DNA from: Nansenia antarctica
Lineage: Eukaryota > Chordata > Actinopteri > Argentiniformes > Microstomatidae
DNA length: 64,000 bases
Direction: 5' to 3'
NCBI GenBank assembly: GCA_963989245.1
Contig: OZ022348.1
Location: forward strand, 36,775,745 to 36,839,744
The notes beneath the pieces were generated by a model. It was not told where the DNA came from. It worked only from the letters and a program-made list of their open reading frames with translations, and ran no database searches. A program made the translations under genes and the position numbers. Position 1 is the first letter of the stretch. Each line of letters begins with the position of its first letter. Below, in pieces: positions 28,510-36,400 of this stretch.

Positions 28510-31500
28510 TCACCCGGGTGCCTCGGGATGGAGCCGGCGAAAGTCCGTGATGAGGCTCGGATCTAGAATATCCCGCCGAGGCACCCAGGTACGCTCCTCA
28601 GGCCCATAACCCTCCCAGTCCACCAGGAATTGGAGACCCCTCCCCACCTTCCGGCAGTCAATAATCCTGTTAACCGTGTAGGCAGGTTGTCCATCAATGA
28701 GACGGGGCAGGGGGGCGGGGCGGGGTGGAGGGGCCATGGGGGAGAAAACAACGGGTTTGAGGAGTGAAACATGGAAGGTGGGGTGAACTCGCATGGAGGG
28801 TGGGAGTAGCAGTCTGTAGGCCACGGCGTTGACCCGCCGCACCACCTTAAACGGCCCCACGAAGCGAGGAGCCAGCTTGCGTGACTCCACCCGGAGGGGG
28901 AGGTCCCGGGTAGACAGCCAGACCCTCTGACCAGGACGGAAGACCGGGGCCGGACGGCGCCTGCGGTTGGCCTGGCGTTGGGACCTGTCCGAAGCCCGCA
29001 CAAGCGCCGCCCTTACCCGCCTCCAGGTACGGCGACAGCGGCTGACATGGGCTTGGACCGATGGTACAGCTGCCTCCTCCTCCTGCTCCGGGAAAAGGGG
29101 GGGCTGATACCCGTACTGGCATTGGAAAGGGGAGAGGCCAGTGGAGGAGCAGAGGAGGGTGTTGTGGGCGTATTCAGCCCACGCCAGCCGCCGGTTCCAT
29201 GTCGCCGGATTGCTGGAGACGTAGCACCTCAAGACCCCCTCCAGGTCCTGGTTGACGCGCTCCGTCTGCCCATTGGATTGGGGGTGGAACCCGGAGGACA
29301 GGCTGACGGAGGCGCCAAGGCTGGTGGCGAATGCCTTCCAGAACCTGGAGGCGAATTGAGGACCCCGGTCGGATACCATGTCCAGGGGTAGTCCGTGCAC
29401 CCGGAAAACGTGCTGGACCACTAGCTCCGCCGTCTCTTGGGCCGTGGGGAGTTTGGGGAGGGGGATGAAGTGCGCCGCCTTGGAGAACCGGTCTACCACC
29501 ACTAGTATGGCGGTGAACCCATCAGATGGGGGTAGACCCGATATGAAATCGAGGGCTATGTGCGACCAGGGACGTTTGGGGATGGACAGGGGGTGTAGGA
29601 GTCCCGGCGGCCGTTGCCGGGAGGCTTTACTGCGCGCGCATAGGGCACAGGCTGCCACAAACGCGCGCGTGTCCCCCTCCGCTGTGGGCCACCAGAACCT
29701 CCTTCGTATGAAGTCCAATGTCCTGGTGGCCCCTGGGTGACTGGTGAGGGAGGAGGCGTGCGCCCACTGCAGCAGTCGTGCACGCGCAGTCTTCGGAACG
29801 TAGAGCCTCCCCGGCGGACCCCCGCCCGGGTCAGGCTCCCGCCTCAGCGCTGTCCTCACTACCCTGTCGATTCCCCAGGACACGGGGGCGACGACCAGGC
29901 CAGTGGGGACGATCGAATCCGTACTCTCCACCAGGTCCACAGGATCGAACTGCCTCGACAGTGCATCGGGCTTGGTGTTTTTAGAGCCCGGTCGATAGGA
30001 GATCGTGAACTGGAACCTGGTGAAGAATAACGCCCACCTGGCCTGTCGGGAGTTGAGGCGTTTGGCCCCCTGGATATAGGCCAGGTTCTTGTGGTCCGTC
30101 CACACTATAAAAGGGTGCGCGGCCCCCTCCAACCAGTGCCTCCATTCCTCCAGCGCGAGTTTGATTGCAAGCAGCTCGCGGTTCCCCACGTCGTAGTTGC
30201 GCTCCGGCGCGGACAGCCTGCGCGAAAAAAAGGCACAGGGGTGAGTCTTATTGTCCTTGGCGCAGCGCTGTGACAAAACCGCCCCTACCGCAATGTCCGA
30301 GGCATCCACCTCCACAACAAAGGGTAGGGACGGGTTCGGGTGCACCAGGATGGGTGCTGAGGTGAAGCGCTGTTTTAATGCCGTGAACGCGGTGTCCGCC
30401 TCCGGGGACCAAGAAAAGGAGCGTAGGCTAGTCTGGGTGAGGGCTGTCAACGGGGCCGCTAAGGCGCTAAACCCGCGAATGAACCTCCTATAAAAGTTTG
30501 CGAAACCCAAAAAGCGTTGTAATTGTTTGAGAGAGGAGGGTCGGGGCCAGTCCAACACCGCACTGACCTTTCCGGGATCCATGAGTAGATTCCCCTTGTC
30601 CACCACGAAGCCCAGAAAGGAAACAGTGTCCACATGGAACTCGCACTTCTCCACTTTAACAAAAAGTTTGTGATGGAGAAGGCGTTCGAGCACCTGTCGC
30701 ACATGGATTCGGTGTTGGGCTAGGTCCTTGGAGAAGATTAGAATGTCGTCGAGGTAGACGAAGACTGAGTGGTCGAGGAGGTCTCGTAGGACATCATTAA
30801 CGAGCGCTTGAAATACCGCTGGCGCGTTGGCAAGGCCGAACGGCATTACTAAGTACTCGTAATGTCCTCTGGGGGTGTTAAAAGCTGTTTTCCACTCGTC
30901 CCCCTTCCGGATCCTCACTAAGTTGTACGCGTTTCGTAAGTCCAGCTTAGTGAAGACCCGGGCCCCCTGCAAGGACTCAAAGGCCGTCGTCATCAACGGA
31001 AGAGGGTATCTGTTTTTCACCGTGACGTTGTTCAACCCCCTATAGTCGATGCACGGCCGTTGCCCCCCGTCCTTCTTGGCCACAAAGAAAAACCCTGCAC
31101 CCGCCGGGGAGGTGGAAGGGCGAATGTGGCCCGCGGCGAGTGCGTCGTCGATGTACTCCTTCATGGCCAGGGTCTCAGGACCGGAGAGGGAGAACAATCT
31201 CCCCCGAGGGGGCGTAGTGCCGGGCAGGAGGTCGATGGCACAGTCGTAAGTCCTGTGGGAGGGTAGTTCCCTAGCCCGCTGCTTGCTAAAAACCTCCCCC
31301 AGATCCCAATAGACCTGGGGAACGCCCACTACGGCCGGAGTCACTGGAATGTTTGTAGACCCCGCCGCTAGCGTGGAAAAGGGTCTAGGGGCTGTAGCTA
31401 GGGAGTGGGAAGGGACTGGGAATGGGGTTGGGGTTCTGGGAGGGTTAGTAATTCGCCCCGTGGACCAGTTAATGTTATGGTTGTGCACCGCCAGCCAGGG

Positions 31501-31851
31501 GTGCCCCAGGACCAGAGTACAGTCGGGAGACTCAATAATAAAAAACTGGATGAGCTCCCACTGTTCTTGCTCCACCTGGATGCGAATAGGTGGTGTGCAC
31601 TGGGTCACGAAGCCGGTCCCCAGAGGCCGGCCGTCCAGGGCGCGGACCGGTAATGGAACGGGAAGGTCCTTTAGAGCTAGTCCCCACTCGTGGGCTAAGC
31701 CCGTGTGCATAAGGTTCCCCGCCGCCCCCGAGTCCACCAACGCCCACACCCGTCGTATGCGGCGTCCCCCCTCTATCGTTACCCCCAAAAAAGTCCGGTG
31801 ATCGCCCATTGCGGAAGGTGACTCGTGGCTCACCAATGCCCCTCCCGACAT
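28510..31851 (-). CDS. pol: Pol polyprotein (PR-RT-RNaseH-IN-chromodomain), copy 1
   Basis: Copies the RNA into DNA and integrates it. Residues are numbered from the ATG at 31851 (1,113 aa). Aspartic protease: DSG at 40-42. Reverse transcriptase: about 225-410, with YLDD at 366-369. RNase H: about 510-625, with D516, E559 and D586. Integrase zinc domain: H698, H705, C735, C738. Integrase core: D768, D828 and E864, with the typical 35-residue D-E spacing. GPF module near 999. C-terminal chromodomain: about 1058-1106, with the presumed aromatic cage Y1058, W1079 and Y1082 all kept. The frame is -1 to gag and open upstream to at least 31917, but only through a TTG. Entry is probably by frameshift at 31872-31866, and the ATG at 31851 is the alternative. 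Residue 112 is Thr where copy 2 has Pro. No disabling change is visible. Confidence 0.95.
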   Translation of the reverse strand: MSGGALVSHESPSAMGDHRTFLGVTIEGGRRIRRVWALVDSGAAGNLMHTGLAHEWGLALKDLPVPLPVRALDGRPLGTGFVTQCTPPIRIQVEQEQWELIQFFIIESPDCTLVLGHPWLAVHNHNINWSTGRITNPPRTPTPFPVPSHSLATAPRPFSTLAAGSTNIPVTPAVVGVPQVYWDLGEVFSKQRARELPSHRTYDCAIDLLPGTTPPRGRLFSLSGPETLAMKEYIDDALAAGHIRPSTSPAGAGFFFVAKKDGGQRPCIDYRGLNNVTVKNRYPLPLMTTAFESLQGARVFTKLDLRNAYNLVRIRKGDEWKTAFNTPRGHYEYLVMPFGLANAPAVFQALVNDVLRDLLDHSVFVYLDDILIFSKDLAQHRIHVRQVLERLLHHKLFVKVEKCEFHVDTVSFLGFVVDKGNLLMDPGKVSAVLDWPRPSSLKQLQRFLGFANFYRRFIRGFSALAAPLTALTQTSLRSFSWSPEADTAFTALKQRFTSAPILVHPNPSLPFVVEVDASDIAVGAVLSQRCAKDNKTHPCAFFSRRLSAPERNYDVGNRELLAIKLALEEWRHWLEGAAHPFIVWTDHKNLAYIQGAKRLNSRQARWALFFTRFQFTISYRPGSKNTKPDALSRQFDPVDLVESTDSIVPTGLVVAPVSWGIDRVVRTALRREPDPGGGPPGRLYVPKTARARLLQWAHASSLTSHPGATRTLDFIRRRFWWPTAEGDTRAFVAACALCARSKASRQRPPGLLHPLSIPKRPWSHIALDFISGLPPSDGFTAILVVVDRFSKAAHFIPLPKLPTAQETAELVVQHVFRVHGLPLDMVSDRGPQFASRFWKAFATSLGASVSLSSGFHPQSNGQTERVNQDLEGVLRCYVSSNPATWNRRLAWAEYAHNTLLCSSTGLSPFQCQYGYQPPLFPEQEEEAAVPSVQAHVSRCRRTWRRVRAALVRASDRSQRQANRRRRPAPVFRPGQRVWLSTRDLPLRVESRKLAPRFVGPFKVVRRVNAVAYRLLLPPSMRVHPTFHVSLLKPVVFSPMAPPPRPAPLPRLIDGQPAYTVNRIIDCRKVGRGLQFLVDWEGYGPEERTWVPRRDILDPSLITDFRRLHPEAPG

Positions 31852-31872
31852 TAGCGAGCCCTCCCGTTTCCC
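31812..31872 (-). promoter_or_regulatory. Gag-pol -1 frameshift signal: slippery site plus predicted pseudoknot, copy 1
   Basis: Slippery heptamer G_GGA_AAC in the gag frame at 31872-31866, then a 5-nt spacer (31865-31861). Stem 1 pairs GGCTCGCTAATG (31860-31849) with CATTGGTGAGCC (31838-31827): 12 bp, two of them G-U. Stem 2 pairs CGGGAGG in the loop (31847-31841) with CCTTCCG (31818-31812): 7 bp, one G-U. The connecting segments are 1, 2 and 8 nt. This is an H-type pseudoknot much like the classic coronavirus IBV one in stem and loop sizes. Slippage leads straight into the open pol frame. GGGAAAC is also the slippery site of mammalian PEG10, a gene derived from a sushi element. The fold was made by hand, not by software. 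Confidence 0.82.
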
Positions 31873-32831
31873 GGTTTCTCCGGGCACGTAGCGACTAGGT
31901 GTCCAGCCCGCCCGCAATACAGACAGCGCCCCTCTCTCTGACGCCGCTGTCGCTCGGTCTGAGACAGGCGTGCCGCTCCTAGCTGCATTGGCTCATCGTA
32001 GGTGGGTTCCTCCTCCATGAAGCCACTGGGTGGTCTCACACCCGGCGTTAGGTGGGAGGGCGCGCCCCTAGCCGAGCCTCTCTCGCGGTCCCGCTCCCGG
32101 CGTCTATTATCCACCCGCCGAGAGAGGTCGACTAAGTCGTCCAGCTGCTCAGGCAGCTCTCGGAAGGACAACTCGTCCTTCATGACCTCCGAGAGCCCCT
32201 GCGCATACAGGACGACCACAGCGCGCTCCTCCCACCCGGTCTCTCTGGCCAGGGTGCGGAACTCCACGGAATAGTCCGCCACCGTGCGATGACCCTGTCG
32301 ACAGGCGGTGAGTCTCCTGCCTGCCTCGTAGGTAGAGAGTACCCGGGTGTGATCAAAGACTTTCCGCAGCTCTGCTATGAAGAGCTGGGAACTGGCACAT
32401 ATCGCTGTCCCCCTCTCCCACTCTGCCGTCGCCCAGGACAGGGCACGTCCCGTTAGCAGAGTGGTGATATAGGCCACCCGGGACTGCTCGGTGGGAAAGG
32501 AGGTCGGCTGTAGGTTGAAGACTAAGGTGCACTGTGTGGTGAACTCTCGGCAGCCCTCTGGACGTCCGTCGTACCTCTCTGGAGGTGGAAGGCGAGGCTC
32601 ACGAGGTGTAGGCGGAGGTGTAGGGACCAGTAGTGGAGGTGGGACTGCTGCGGCGTTGGCTGCGGCGGCGACCCGTTCCGCGTTGTCCTGGCGGTCCACC
32701 AGGCTCGAGACGGTGAGGGACAGCTGGCTGAGATGTTCACCCATCTCCCGGAGGAGACGTTTATGCTGGGTCAGCATGGCACCTTGGGTGGCCAGTACGG
32801 TGCGAAGGTGTATTACATCCGCTGGATCCAT
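31851..32831 (-). CDS. gag: Gag polyprotein (capsid and zinc knuckle), copy 1
   Basis: 326-residue Gag, which forms the cytoplasmic particle and packages the element RNA. Residues about 1-50 look helical or coiled-coil (MDPADVIHLR start, many Leu, Gln and Glu). A Pro/Ala-rich linker follows at about 55-85, then a retrotransposon capsid domain at about 85-240 (ERYDG, then ALSWATAEW). A basic Arg-rich stretch lies at about 243-255. One CCHC zinc knuckle uses C303, C306, H311 and C316. I chose the ATG at 32831 because it is the first ATG in frame. The frame is open further upstream only through a TTG at 32861 inside the LTR. The stop TAA at 31853-31851 overlaps the pol ATG. The RNA leader of about 428 nt holds five upstream ATGs. 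Intact, with no frameshift or early stop. Confidence 0.95.
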   Translation of the reverse strand: MDPADVIHLRTVLATQGAMLTQHKRLLREMGEHLSQLSLTVSSLVDRQDNAERVAAAANAAAVPPPLLVPTPPPTPREPRLPPPERYDGRPEGCREFTTQCTLVFNLQPTSFPTEQSRVAYITTLLTGRALSWATAEWERGTAICASSQLFIAELRKVFDHTRVLSTYEAGRRLTACRQGHRTVADYSVEFRTLARETGWEERAVVVLYAQGLSEVMKDELSFRELPEQLDDLVDLSRRVDNRRRERDRERGSARGAPSHLTPGVRPPSGFMEEEPTYDEPMQLGAARLSQTERQRRQREGRCLYCGRAGHLVATCPEKPGNGRAR

Positions 32832-32835
32832 AGTG

Positions 32836-32846
32836 GTCAGTCGATC
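32836..32846 (-). other. Self-primer binding site, copy 1
   Basis: The 11 nt right after the 5' LTR read GATCGACTGAC on the element strand. They are the exact reverse complement of GTCAGTCGATC at 33259-33249 in the LTR, the predicted first 11 nt of the RNA. The bases on either side of the 11-nt match do not pair. Tf1 of fission yeast primes reverse transcription with the first 11 nt of its own RNA, and related fish sushi elements are thought to do likewise. No TGG-initial tRNA-type site adjoins the LTR. The gag ATG begins only 4 nt further on. Confidence 0.82.
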
Positions 32847-32890
32847 TGTTATGTTTCTCAATAGGTTCTGTTATGTTTCGCAATAGGTTC
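32847..32890 (-). repeat. 22-bp tandem duplication at the U5 end of the LTR
   Basis: The LTR edge consists of a 22-bp segment beginning TGTTATGTTTCTCAATAG (plus strand), followed directly by a second copy with TCGCAA in place of TCTCAA. It is present in all four LTRs (27914-27957, 32847-32890, 43584-43627, 48517-48560). An internal copy of the LTR end thus lies 22 bp inside the true end. Confidence 0.9.
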
Positions 32891-33258
32891 TGGGTGTACA
32901 CAATAATGTCGGATCCAGGTGCGGTGTAAGTAAAGAATGAGACGGAGATGTAATAAAATAAAGATTCTCTTTACTGAGACGTATGATTCATAGGTACAAA
33001 CATAAACTCTTAGCCGGACAACAAAAAGGGGAGCAGTAGGGCTCAGCACGTAGGTAATAATAACTCAGGCACTGCGGTCAATAATAAAGTGCACAAAAAC
33101 TAAAGATTGAGCAAAGGGCTCCAAAGGCGGTACAAGGTTGCAAACCAGCAAACAAAGTCAAAGTTCAAATTACGTTCCGGGTAACGGATACGTGAAGTGG
33201 TAATACATACACAGGGTTCTGAAGCATTCCATACGGTGTAACACAAGTGATCGACTGA

Positions 33259-33291
33259 CAAGGGAACGAGGAAATGGGACACACCTAAATA
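33259..33291 (-). promoter_or_regulatory. LTR core promoter and predicted RNA start, copy 1
   Basis: On the element strand a TATA-like TATTTA lies at 33291-33286. The GTCAGTCGATC segment begins at 33259, with the first T of the box 32 nt upstream. That is the usual spacing from a TATA box to an RNA start. The start is inferred from two independent points: this spacing, and the requirement in Tf1-type self-priming that the primer is the very 5' end of the RNA. Confidence 0.6.
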
Positions 33292-33411
33292 CACTGACAA
33301 ACACTCACAGGTGACAACAATCATTCGATAATTAGTCCAGGGCTGGAGCATTGTCGCTCTTCGACCAGTAGGGGCGATGGGGAGTCATCTTCGCTGACCC
33401 CCCTTGTAACA

Positions 33412-33417
33412 GACTCC
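33412..33417. repeat. Target-site duplication, right, copy 1
   Basis: GACTCC directly after the CA end of the element, followed by CTCTCACAC of the satellite. It pairs with 27908-27913. Confidence 0.85.
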
Positions 33418-36400
33418 CTCTCACACACAGAACATTCTATCTGTCTAGTCTAGACTCCCTCTCACACACAGAACATTCTATCTGTCTAGTCTAGACTCCC
33501 TCTCACACAGACATGCTGTGATGTCATAGACCAGAACATTCTATCTGTCTAGTCTAGACTCCCTCTCACACAGACATGCTGTGATGTCATAGACCAGAAC
33601 ATTCTATCTGTCTAGTCTAGACTCCCTCTCACACAGACATGCTGTGATGTCATAGACCAGAACATTCTATCTGTCTAGTCTAGACTCCCTCTCACACAGA
33701 CATGCTGTGATGTCATAGACCAGAACATTCTATCTGTCTAGTCTAGACTCCCTCTCACACACAGAACATTCTATCTGTCTAGTCTAGACTCCCTCTCACA
33801 CACAGAACATTCTATCTGTCTAGTCTAGACTCCCTCTCACACACAGAACATTCTATCTGTCTAGTCTAGACTCCCTCTCACACACAGAACATTCTATCTG
33901 TCTAGTCTAGACTCCCTCTCACACAGACATGCTGTGATGTCATAGACCAGAACATTCTATCTGTCTAGTCTAGACTCCCTCTCACACAGACATGCTGTGA
34001 TGTCATAGACCAGAACATTCTATCTGTCTAGTCTAGACTCCCTCTCACACAGACATGCTGTGATGTCATAGACCAGAACATTCTATCTGTCTAGTCTAGA
34101 CTCCCTCTCACACAGACATGCTGTGATGTCTTAGACCAGAACATTCTATCTGTCTAGTCTAGACTCCCTCTCACACAGACATGCTGTGATGTCATAGACC
34201 AGAACATTCTATCTGTCTAGTCTAGACTCCCTCCCACACAGACATGCTGTGATGTCATAGACCAGAACATTCTATCTGTCTAGTCTAGACTCCCTCTCAC
34301 ACAGACATGCTGTGATGTCATAGACCAGAACATTCTATCTGTCTAGTCTAGACTCCCTCTCACACAGACATGCTGTGATGTCATAGACCAGAACATTCTA
34401 TCTGTCTTGTCTAGACTCCCTCTCACACAGACATGCTGTGATGTCATAGACCAGAACATTATATCTGTCTAGTCTAGACTCCCTCTCACACAGACATGCT
34501 GTGATGTCATAGACCAGAACATTCTATCTGTCTAGTCTAGACTCCCTCTCACACCAGAACATTCTATCTGTCTAGTCTAGACTCCCTCTCACACCAGAAC
34601 ATTCTATCTGTCTAGTCTAGACTCCCTCTCACACCAGAACATTCTATCTGTCTAGTCTAGATCCCCCCTCACACCAGAACATTCTATCTGTCTAGTCTAG
34701 ACTCCCTCTCACACACAGAACATTCTATCTGTCTAGTCTAGACTCCCTCTCACACACAGAACATTCTATCTGTCTAGTCTAGACTCCCTCTCACACAGAC
34801 ATGCTGTGATGTCATAGACCAGAACATTCTATCTGTCTAGTCTAGACTCCCTCTCACACAGACATGCTGTGATGTCATAGACCAGAACATTCTATCTGTC
34901 TAGTCTAGACTCCCTCTCACACAGACATGCTGTGATGTCATAGACCAGAACATTCTATCTGTCTAGTCTAGACTCCCTCTCACACAGACATGCTGTGATG
35001 TCATAGACCAGAACATTCTATCTGTCTAGTCTAGACTCCCTCTCACACAGACATGCTGTGATGTCATAGACCAGAACATTCTATCTGTCTAGTCTAGACT
35101 CCCTCTCACACAGACATGCTGTGATGTCATAGACCAGAACATTCTATCTGTCTAGTCTAGACTCCCTCTCACACAGACATGCTGTGATGTCATAGACCAG
35201 AACATTCTATCTGTCTAGTCTAGACTCCCTCTCACACAGACATGCTGTGATGTCATAGACCAGAACATTCTATCTGTCTAGTCTAGACTCCCTCTCACAC
35301 CAGAACATTCTATCTGTCTAGTCTAGACTCCCTCTCACACCAGAACATTCTATCTGTCTAGTCTAGACTCCCTCTCACACCAGAACATTCTATCTGTCTA
35401 GTCTAGACTCCCTCTCACACACAGAACATTCTATCTGTCTAGTCTAGACTCCCTCTCACACACAGAACATTCTATCTGTCTAGTCTAGACTCCCTCTCAC
35501 ACAGACATGCTGTGATGTCATAGACCAGAACATTCTATCTGTCTAGTCTAGACTCCCTCTCACACAGACATGCTGTGATGTCATAGACCAGAACATTCTA
35601 TCTGTCTAGTCTAGACTCCCTCTCACACAGACATGCTGTGATGTCATAGACCAGAACATTCTATCTGTCTAGTCTAGACTCCCTCTCACACCAGAACATT
35701 CTATCTGTCTAGTCTAGACTCCCTCTCACACCAGAACATTCTATCTGTCTAGTCTAGACTCCCTCTCACACCAGAACATTCTATCTGTCTAGTCTAGACT
35801 CCCTCTCACACAGACATGCTGTGATGTCTTAGACCAGAACATTCTATCTGTCTAGTCTAGACTCCCTCTCACACAGACATGCTGTGATGTCATAGACCAG
35901 AACATTCTATCTGTCTAGTCTAGACTCCCTCTCACAAAGACATGCTGTGATGTCATAGACCAGAACATTCTATCTGTCTAGTCTAGACTCCCTCTCACAC
36001 AGACATGCTGTGATGTCATAGACCAGAACATTCTATCTGTCTAGTCTAGACTCCCTCTCACACCAGAACATTCTATCTGTCTAGTCTAGACTCCCTCTCA
36101 CACCAGAACATTCTATCTGTCTAGTCTAGACTCCCTCTCACACCAGAACATTCTATCTGTCTAGTCTAGACTCCCTCTCACACACAGAACATTCTATCTG
36201 TCTAGTCTAGACTCCCTCTCACACACAGAACATTCTATCTGTCTAGTCTAGACTCCCTCTCACACACAGAACATTCTATCTGTCTAGTCTAGACTCCCTC
36301 TCACAGAGACATAATGTGATGTCATAGACCAGAACATTCTATCTATCTGTCTAGTCTAGACTCCCTCTCACACAGACATGCTGTGATGTCATAGACCAGA

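Larger units (their letters stand above)
27914..33411 (-). mobile_element. Ty3/gypsy chromovirus LTR retrotransposon, copy 1, full length
   Basis: Complete 5,498-bp element reading right to left: 5' LTR 32847-33411, an 11-nt primer-binding segment, gag, pol in the -1 frame, a polypurine tract, and 3' LTR 27914-28478. The order protease, RT, RNase H, integrase, chromodomain defines a Ty3/gypsy chromovirus, and the self-priming layout and sequence style fit the Tf1/sushi branch. The LTRs differ at one of 565 positions (28162 G, 33095 A on the plus strand, a CpG transition), so insertion was recent. GACTCC flanks it on both sides. Both frames are open, so it looks potentially autonomous. It is GC- and CpG-rich, unlike the CpG-poor satellite around it. 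Confidence 0.96.
32847..33411 (-). repeat. 5' LTR of element copy 1
   Basis: 565 bp, starting TGTTAC and ending ATAACA on the element strand (TG...CA). Predicted parts: U3 is 33411-33260 (152 nt), and R plus U5 run from 33259 to 32847 (413 nt). The U5 end holds a 22-bp segment in two tandem copies (32847-32868 and 32869-32890) that differ by one base. It carries A at 33095 where the 3' LTR has G at 28162. Confidence 0.95.
19475..36300. repeat. 16,826-bp tandem duplication, proximal copy (carries retrotransposon 1)
   Basis: First copy of a large tandem duplication made of satellite, one full-length LTR retrotransposon and satellite. It begins at TCACAGAGACATAATG (19475). The same sequence begins again at 36301, right after the end of this copy. 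Matching markers at an offset of 16,826 include the odd ACTTCCTCTC monomer (20511 and 37337), TATACCAG (22385 and 39211) and CATAATGTG (23215 and 40041). Compared with the distal copy it holds 1,156 bp more satellite (about 23625-24780) and lacks one 63-bp monomer to the right of the element. Confidence 0.88.

Noticed and set aside
31349..31801. 150-codon plus-strand frame opposite pol, and similar plus-strand frames across the elements
   Set aside because: These are antisense shadows of GC-rich pol and gag codons with no domain and no separate promoter evidence.
31851..31917. Pol start at 31917
   Set aside because: That codon is TTG within the gag zinc-knuckle coding region. Frameshift entry at the slippery site, or the ATG at 31851, fits better.
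32815..32846. tRNA-type primer binding site (a TGGATCC occurs near the gag start)
   Set aside because: TGG there is part of the gag ATGGATCC and is not adjacent to the LTR. The exact 11-nt self-complement that adjoins the LTR is a better primer site.
31851..32861. Gag start at 32861 inside the LTR
   Set aside because: That codon is TTG. The first ATG in frame is at 32831, and the product from there begins with the MDPAD typical of the family.
32858..33049. 63-codon frame in each LTR (also at 27925-28116, 43595-43786, 48528-48719)
   Set aside because: It opens with GTG, not ATG, has no recognisable domain and lies within R-U5 of the LTR.
33100..33351. 83-codon frame in each LTR, with an ATG (also at 28167-28418, 43837-44088, 48770-49021)
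   Set aside because: Its ATG lies upstream of the predicted RNA start, in U3, and the product has no recognisable features. It is probably chance, though transcription from an upstream start is not excluded.
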